37,325 bases of DNA. Origin: Actinomycetota bacterium (GTDB taxonomy: Bacteria > Actinomycetota > Acidimicrobiia > Acidimicrobiales > CAIXPF01). Location of the stretch: NCBI GenBank assembly GCA_016870475.1, contig VGBO01000020.1:1-37325 (forward strand), given 5' to 3'. Shown here one piece after another: positions 33,354-37,325 of the stretch (the first letter of the stretch is position 1; each line of letters starts with the position of its first letter). Made by a program: the position numbers and the translations under genes. The notes under the pieces are model-generated. The model did not search any database and was not told the origin of the DNA. It was given only the letters and a program-made list of their open reading frames with translations.

Positions 33354-34276
33354 GCGGCGACGCGGCGGCGGTCGCGGCCGTCGACGTGGGAACGCTTTCG
33401 GCGCGTCTGCTCGTGCAGGACGCCACGGGGCGCGAGCTGGTCCGCACCGCGGTCGTGTGCGGGCTCGGGGAGGGAACCGCGTCGTCGCGCCGTCTCTCCT
33501 CCGATGGGGTGGCGGCGACGCTCGACGCGCTCCGGTCGTTCCGCACCGTGCTCGACGCGCAGGGCGTGGGGCGTGCCCGTGCGGTCGGCACGGCGGCGCT
33601 GCGCACCGCGGCGCCCGCGGACGTGGCGGCGTTCGTCGCCTCGGCCGGTGAGGTGCTCGGTGTCCCCCTCGAGGTGATCGACGGGGCGACCGAGGCGACC
33701 CTCTCGCACCGTGGAGCACTCGCCTCGCTCGGGCCGGTCGCCGGTTCGTCGGCGACGATCGACCTCGGCGGCGGGTCGATCGACGTCGCCGTCGGTGGTC
33801 CCGACGGCGTCCCGGCGACCTGTTCCCTGCCGGTGGGGGCGGTCGGGCTGACGGAACGGTTCCTGCAGGCGGATCCGCCGCCGCCGGAGGATCTCGTCGC
33901 TGCGCTGTCGATCGTGGAGGCGTACCTCGACGACCTGATCCGCTCCCTCCCCGAGGTGCGCACCGTCGACCGCGTCGTCGGCCTCGGCGGGACGTTCACG
34001 ACGATGGCGGCCGTCGAGCTCGGCCTCGACCCCTACGACCCGGCGGTGGTGGACGGGTTCGTGCTCACGCGGGCGGCGGCCGAGGACGTCTTCCGCACGC
34101 TGGTCACCGAGCCGCTCGTCGATCGTGTCCACAACCCGGGGTTGCCGGCGGATCGTGCGGTGCACATCCTCGGCGGGGCGTGCGCGGTGGTCGCCACCTA
34201 CCGGTTCCTCGGCCTCGACGCCGTCGTGGTGACGGGCTGCGACCTGCTCGACGGGATCGTCGCCGAGCTGCGCTGA
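33350..34276 (+). CDS. Ppx/GppA-family phosphatase (exopolyphosphatase-like)
   Basis: A 308-aa actin-fold (ASKHA) phosphatase; relatives hydrolyse polyphosphate or pppGpp. Motifs: phosphate 1 AAVDVGTLSARLLVQDATGR (family consensus D-x-G-S/T-N-S-x-R-L, here L replaces N), VIDGATEATLSHRGALASLG, phosphate 2 SSATIDLGGGSIDVAV and GLGGTFTTMAAVELG, with the end VVVTGCDLLDGIVAELR. It is the short two-domain type, like mycobacterial Ppx. The Asn-to-Leu change in the first loop may affect phosphate binding. Start GTG 33350 overlaps the DUF501 stop. Confidence 0.9.
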   Translation: MSGDAAAVAAVDVGTLSARLLVQDATGRELVRTAVVCGLGEGTASSRRLSSDGVAATLDALRSFRTVLDAQGVGRARAVGTAALRTAAPADVAAFVASAGEVLGVPLEVIDGATEATLSHRGALASLGPVAGSSATIDLGGGSIDVAVGGPDGVPATCSLPVGAVGLTERFLQADPPPPEDLVAALSIVEAYLDDLIRSLPEVRTVDRVVGLGGTFTTMAAVELGLDPYDPAVVDGFVLTRAAAEDVFRTLVTEPLVDRVHNPGLPADRAVHILGGACAVVATYRFLGLDAVVVTGCDLLDGIVAELR

Positions 34277-34305
34277 ACGTCGCCGACGGCGGACCGTTCC
34301 GCCGG

Positions 34306-34317
34306 TACCATGCGACG
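34306..34317 (+). promoter_or_regulatory. Predicted leaderless promoter (-10 TACCAT) of the GNAT acetyltransferase
   Basis: TACCAT (34306-34311), 6 nt, then GTG 34318. There is no Shine-Dalgarno sequence. Confidence 0.55.
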
Positions 34318-34959
34318 GTGGCTGTGTTGCGGGGGCGTCGGGTGGTGTTGCGGCCGTTGGGTCCGGCCGATTTCGGCGCCTACGCCGAGTCCCGCGCCGC
34401 GAACGTCGAGTGGTTGACCCGGTGGGAGCCCAAGCGGTTGCCCGGTCAGCCCGATCCGGCGCGCAGCTACGACGCGTTCGTCGCCCGGTGCTCGGCCCGC
34501 CAGCGGGAGCGCCAGCTCGGCACCGGCTACGGCTTCGGGATCTTCCTCGACGGGGTGTTCTGCGGCGAGATGAACCTGTCGGGGGTGCAGCGCGGGCCGT
34601 TCCAGTCCGCGTCGATCGGGTACTGGGTCGACCATCGTGCGGCCGGCCGGGGGTTGTGCCCGGAATCGCTGGTGGTGGTGTTGCGGTTCGCGTTCGAGGA
34701 GCTGGCCCTGCACCGGGTGCTCGTGGCGATCGTGCCCCGCAACCATGCGAGCCGTCGGGTCGTGGAGAAGGTCGGCGTGCGCTGCGAGGGCACGGCGGTC
34801 GGGTTCCTCGAGATCGCCGGCGTGTGGGAGGACCACCTGCAGTTCGCGATGGTTGCGGAGGAGTGGGTGGCCCGCGCACCGGAACTGCTGCGTTCCTGGG
34901 TGGACGGGGCGGCGGCGGATCGCACCGATCCGCTCGCACACCCCGCCGTCACCGGGTGA
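34318..34959 (+). CDS. RimJ/RimL-type GNAT N-acetyltransferase
   Basis: A 213-aa GNAT protein starting VAVLRGRRVVLRPLGPADFG, typical of RimJ/RimL acetyltransferases that modify N-termini of ribosomal proteins or other amines. The acetyl-CoA loop region reads SIGYWVDHRAAGRGLCPESL (family Q/R-x-x-G-x-G/A). It continues LALHRVLVAIVPRNHASRRV and VEKVGVRCEGTAVGFLEIAG, then WEDHLQFAMVAEEW. Start GTG 34318 is favoured by TACCAT 6 nt upstream; it follows ppx by 41 bp. It converges on the third crotonase, with stop codons adjacent. The exact substrate is not inferable. Confidence 0.9.
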   Translation: MAVLRGRRVVLRPLGPADFGAYAESRAANVEWLTRWEPKRLPGQPDPARSYDAFVARCSARQRERQLGTGYGFGIFLDGVFCGEMNLSGVQRGPFQSASIGYWVDHRAAGRGLCPESLVVVLRFAFEELALHRVLVAIVPRNHASRRVVEKVGVRCEGTAVGFLEIAGVWEDHLQFAMVAEEWVARAPELLRSWVDGAAADRTDPLAHPAVTG

Positions 34960-34978
34960 TCACTTCTTCGAGGTGATC
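34958..34978. terminator. Hairpin at the convergent ends of the GNAT and third crotonase genes
   Basis: GATCACTTC (34958-34966), loop TTC, and GAGGTGATC (34970-34978) form a 9-bp stem with one G-T pair. It includes the stop codons of both genes. A plausible compact bidirectional terminator; no long U-tract. Confidence 0.45.
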
Positions 34979-35715
34979 TGGCTCTTGAGGACGGCGAGCT
35001 TCGCCTGGAACTCGGGCTGACCGACCGACCACGCCTGCGGGACGAGCTCGTACATGACGGCGTCACGGTGCTCGTCGATCGTGGCGACGTGGTGGAGGCT
35101 CGTCTTGATCTTGGCGACGAGCTCGGGCGGGCCGGCGGCGGCGACACCGGCGAGACGTCGGGCCTCGTCGAGAAGCTGGTCGTCCTCGACGCACTTCCAC
35201 ACGATGCCGGCGCGCTCGGCGGCGGGACCGTCGAGGATCTCACCGAACAGGTCGACGGCGAACGCGGTCTCCGGTCCGGCGATGCGGCGGAGCATCCAGG
35301 TGTGGCCGCCGCCCGGGTGGATGCCGAGCTGGAGGAACCGCGAGTCGAACCGGGCGCTGCGCCCGGCGACGCGCAGGTCGGTGACGAGCGCGAGGTTCAT
35401 GCCGGCGCCGACGGCGGCGCCGTTGACCGCGGCGATGGTGGGCAGCGGGCACCGGCCGACGCGGAGGAACCCCTCGTAGATCGCGAGCAGGCCCTCCTCG
35501 GCGGACGCGCCGAGGTGGGAGAGGTCGGCGCCCGCGCAGAACGCCGGGTTCGCGCCGGTGACGACGACGGCGCCGACGGCGAGGTTCGCCTCGATCTCGT
35601 CGAAGGCGGCCATCATCTCGTCGCAGAACGCGAGGTCGAGGGCGTTGCGGCGGGCCGGGTCGTTGAGGGTGACGGTGGCCACCCGGTCGGCGATCTCTAC
35701 GAGTACTCGGGACAT
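34960..35715 (-). CDS. Crotonase-fold protein (enoyl-CoA hydratase/isomerase family), paralogue 3
   Basis: A 251-aa crotonase starting MSRVLVEIADRVATVTLNDP. The oxyanion-hole motif is AFCAGADLSHLG and the second signature is GAAVGAGMNLALVTDLRVAG, then FDSRFLQLGIHPGGGHTWML. Relative to rat hydratase, the Glu144 site is Asn (GAGMN) and the Glu164 site is Phe (FDSRF), so both catalytic glutamates are missing; hydratase chemistry is unlikely in the standard form. ATG 35715 is preceded by TACGCT (35722-35727, minus strand) with a 6-nt gap. It is divergent from the methyltransferase, which carries an identical -10 in the other direction. Confidence 0.9.
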   Translation of the reverse strand: MSRVLVEIADRVATVTLNDPARRNALDLAFCDEMMAAFDEIEANLAVGAVVVTGANPAFCAGADLSHLGASAEEGLLAIYEGFLRVGRCPLPTIAAVNGAAVGAGMNLALVTDLRVAGRSARFDSRFLQLGIHPGGGHTWMLRRIAGPETAFAVDLFGEILDGPAAERAGIVWKCVEDDQLLDEARRLAGVAAAGPPELVAKIKTSLHHVATIDEHRDAVMYELVPQAWSVGQPEFQAKLAVLKSQITSKK

Positions 35716-35727
35716 GGGCGCAGCGTA
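35716..35727 (-). promoter_or_regulatory. Predicted leaderless promoter (-10 TACGCT) of crotonase 3
   Basis: TACGCT (35727-35722, minus strand), then 6 nt, then ATG 35715. There is no Shine-Dalgarno sequence. Confidence 0.55.
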
Positions 35728-35766
35728 CCGCCGGGCGGTCCCAACGGACCGGGCGGGGGGTCTCGG

Positions 35767-35778
35767 TACGCTCGCCCG
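35767..35778 (+). promoter_or_regulatory. Predicted leaderless promoter (-10 TACGCT) of the methyltransferase
   Basis: TACGCT (35767-35772), then 6 nt, then ATG 35779. The hexamer and spacing are the same as for the divergent gene 63 bp away. Confidence 0.55.
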
Positions 35779-36387
35779 ATGACGTTCTGGGACGAACGGT
35801 ACGGGTCGGTCGAGTGGGCGTTCGGTACGGAGCCGAACGACTTCCTGCGGGAGAGCGCTGCGGCGATCCCGCCGGGTTCGGTGCTCTGCATCGGCGACGG
35901 TGAGGGTCGCAACGGCGTGTTCCTCGCGTCGCTCGGCCACGAGGTCACCTCGGTCGACCTGTCCGCGGTCGGTCTCGGAAAGGCCCGGGCGCTCGCGGCC
36001 GAGCGCGGGGCGGCGTTGCACACGGTGCAGGCCGATCTCGCCGGCTTCGACGTCGGGGTCGGGTGTTGGGTGGGGATCGTGTCGATCTTCTGCCATCTGC
36101 CGGGGGCCCTGCGCGACGACCTGTTCCCCCGTCTCGTCGCCGGGTTGGCCCCCGGCGGGGTGGTGCTCGTGGAGTCGTACACGCCGGCGCAGATCGGTCG
36201 GGGCACCGGCGGCCCTCAGGACGTCGACCTGCTGGAGACGCCCGGCGAGCTCGCCCGCCGGTTCGCCGCGCTGGCCTGCGAGCACGTCTGGGAGGGGGAG
36301 CGGCTCGTGGTCGAGGGAGCGTTCCATTCGGGGACGGCGTCGGTCGTGCAGTACATCGGTCGTCGGGTGGCGGAGGCGTCGGCGTAG
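35779..36387 (+). CDS. Class I SAM-dependent methyltransferase
   Basis: A 202-aa small methyltransferase beginning MTFWDERYGSVEWAFGTEPN, a start shared with TehB-like and thiopurine-like enzymes. SAM motif I is VLCIGDGEGRNGVFLASLGH, then EVTSVDLSAVGLGKARALAA (acidic residue ending strand 2). The strand 4 region VGIVSIFCHLPGALRDDLFP and LAPGGVVLVESYTPAQIGRG follow. The acceptor substrate is unknown; tellurite or thiol methylation would be speculative. Its TAG stop forms the first bases of the -10 element of the following regulator gene. Confidence 0.88.
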   Translation: MTFWDERYGSVEWAFGTEPNDFLRESAAAIPPGSVLCIGDGEGRNGVFLASLGHEVTSVDLSAVGLGKARALAAERGAALHTVQADLAGFDVGVGCWVGIVSIFCHLPGALRDDLFPRLVAGLAPGGVVLVESYTPAQIGRGTGGPQDVDLLETPGELARRFAALACEHVWEGERLVVEGAFHSGTASVVQYIGRRVAEASA

Positions 36388-36397
36388 CCTGCCCGCC
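36385..36397 (+). promoter_or_regulatory. Predicted leaderless promoter (-10 TAGCCT) of the Nudix regulator, over the methyltransferase stop
   Basis: TAGCCT (36385-36390), of which TAG is the upstream stop codon, then 7 nt and GTG 36398. There is no Shine-Dalgarno sequence. Confidence 0.5.
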
Positions 36398-37294
36398 GTG
36401 CACGTCACGCTCGATGCGGTGATCGTCGCGGTCACCGACGACCGCCCGAAGGTGCTGACCGTGTCGGCGCCGGCCGGCTCGGTACCGCGGTTGCCGACGG
36501 GCGTGCTCCGTGAGGACGACCGCACGCTCGAGGCGGCGCTCCGACGGTTCGTCGTCGACGAGACCGGCCTCGACGTCGGCTACGTCGAGCAGCTCTACAC
36601 CTTCGGTGACAGTGAGCGGCAGCCCGGCGGCGAACGGCTGCTGTCGATCGCCTACCTGGCGCTCGTCCGGGAGGCGGCGCCATCGGCGGATGCCGCCTGG
36701 GTCGACTGGTACGACCTCTACCCCTGGGAGGACCACCGGTCGGGTCGCCCGCCCGTGATCCCGGAGCTGATCGCCCCGACGCTCGACGCCTGGGTCGGCG
36801 AGGCCCGCTCGGCGCCGGAGCGGTCGCGTCGCGAGGAGCGGGCGCATGTCGTGTTCGGTCTGGGCGGGGTGGCGTGGGACGGGGTGCGGGTGCTCGAACG
36901 GTTCGAGCTGCTCTACGAGACCGGCCTGCTCGAGGAGTCGACGGCGCGCCGTTCGGAGGCGGTGCGTTCGCTCGCGTTGCAGGGTGACCACCGGCGCATC
37001 GTCGCAACCGCGCTCGGACGGTTGCGGGGCAAGCTGACCTACCGGCCGGTGGTGTTCGAGCTGTTGGGGGAGACGTTCACCCTCTCCCAGCTCCAGGAGC
37101 TCGTCGAGGCGCTGTCGGGGGCTCGGCTCCACAAGCCGAACTTCCGTCGCCTCGTCGAGGGGGCCGGCCTCGTGGAGGCGACGGGGACGACCGCGCCCAC
37201 GGGTGGGCGTCCGGCCGCGTTGTACCGGTTCCGTCGGGACGTGGTCCGGGAGCGGCCGCGTCCGGGGGTGGGTACGCCCTGGACGCGGGGCTGA
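36398..37294 (+). CDS. Nudix-domain plus winged-helix transcriptional regulator (NrtR-like)
   Basis: A 298-aa protein. The N-terminal Nudix-like domain (residues 1-~150) starts VHVTLDAVIVAVTDDRPKVL; its Nudix box region is GVLREDDRTLEAALRRFVVD then ETGLDV, where R-E-U-x-E-E is changed to R-F-V-V-D-E, suggesting loss of hydrolase activity and a ligand-sensing role. The C-terminal winged helix reads ELLGETFTLSQLQELVEALS, LHKPNFRRLVEGAGLVEATG and GGRPAALYRFRRDV. NrtR proteins bind ADP-ribose and control NAD metabolism genes; no such genes are in view, so the target is unknown. The last 31 bases of the window hold nothing recognisable. Confidence 0.85.
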   Translation: MHVTLDAVIVAVTDDRPKVLTVSAPAGSVPRLPTGVLREDDRTLEAALRRFVVDETGLDVGYVEQLYTFGDSERQPGGERLLSIAYLALVREAAPSADAAWVDWYDLYPWEDHRSGRPPVIPELIAPTLDAWVGEARSAPERSRREERAHVVFGLGGVAWDGVRVLERFELLYETGLLEESTARRSEAVRSLALQGDHRRIVATALGRLRGKLTYRPVVFELLGETFTLSQLQELVEALSGARLHKPNFRRLVEGAGLVEATGTTAPTGGRPAALYRFRRDVVRERPRPGVGTPWTRG

Positions 37295-37325
37295 GCCCGC
37301 CGACGCGTTTGCGCAGCGGTCCCGG

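Overview
The window is high-GC (roughly 70%), almost gap-free bacterial DNA from an actinobacterium. An early-branching lineage such as Acidimicrobiia is my best inference; it is not proven. The evidence is the two tiny basic ribosomal proteins bS22 and bL37, which are typical of Actinobacteria, frequent GTG starts, many GTGA/ATGA stop-start overlaps, and a central gene order (metG-tatD-rsmA-ispE ... tRNA-Gln-glmU-prs-rplY-pth-mfd-lipoproteins-mazG-eno-ftsB ... DUF501-ppx) that I recall from mycobacteria and other Actinobacteria. No rRNA, insertion sequence, phage or CRISPR element is visible. No gene-free stretch exceeds about 130 bases.

Layout. 1-3.3 kb: the 5' end of an M1 aminopeptidase, a PfkB-family (adenosine-kinase-like) kinase, and a minus-strand operon of an unknown protein, a crotonase and a QueF-like protein, preceded by bL37. 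3.3-9.6 kb: DUF192 protein, rsmI, acyl-lipid desaturase, a second crotonase, an FAD amine-oxidase-like protein, an MBL-fold hydrolase and rmuC. 9.6-25.2 kb: the conserved housekeeping block listed above, covering translation, isoprenoid and cell-wall precursors, PRPP, transcription-coupled repair, two SurA-like lipoproteins, enolase and a divisome protein. 25.2-32.9 kb: a molybdenum-hydroxylase (CO-dehydrogenase-like) locus with the iron-sulfur subunit, FAD subunit, MoxR ATPase (CoxD), VWA protein (CoxE), two XdhC/CoxI proteins, an acyl-CoA dehydrogenase, a MocA-like cytidylyltransferase and CoxG. The large catalytic subunit CoxL is absent, and a strong hairpin sits where it would normally follow. 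32.9-37.3 kb: DUF501, Ppx/GppA, a GNAT acetyltransferase, a third crotonase, a SAM methyltransferase and a Nudix-wHTH (NrtR-like) regulator.

Main observations. (1) A window-wide promoter pattern, TANNNT ending 6-8 nt before the start codon, predicts leaderless mRNAs for at least 13 starts on both strands. (2) The coxL-less Mo-hydroxylase cluster is inserted between ftsB and DUF501, which are normally adjacent. (3) A predicted leaderless 25-codon leader ORF overlaps the start of the iron-sulfur subunit gene. (4) GlmU is internally shortened and lacks the acetyltransferase active site. (5) The glmU start codon shares its A with the encoded CCA tail of tRNA-Gln. (6) Three crotonases each lack one or both canonical catalytic glutamates.
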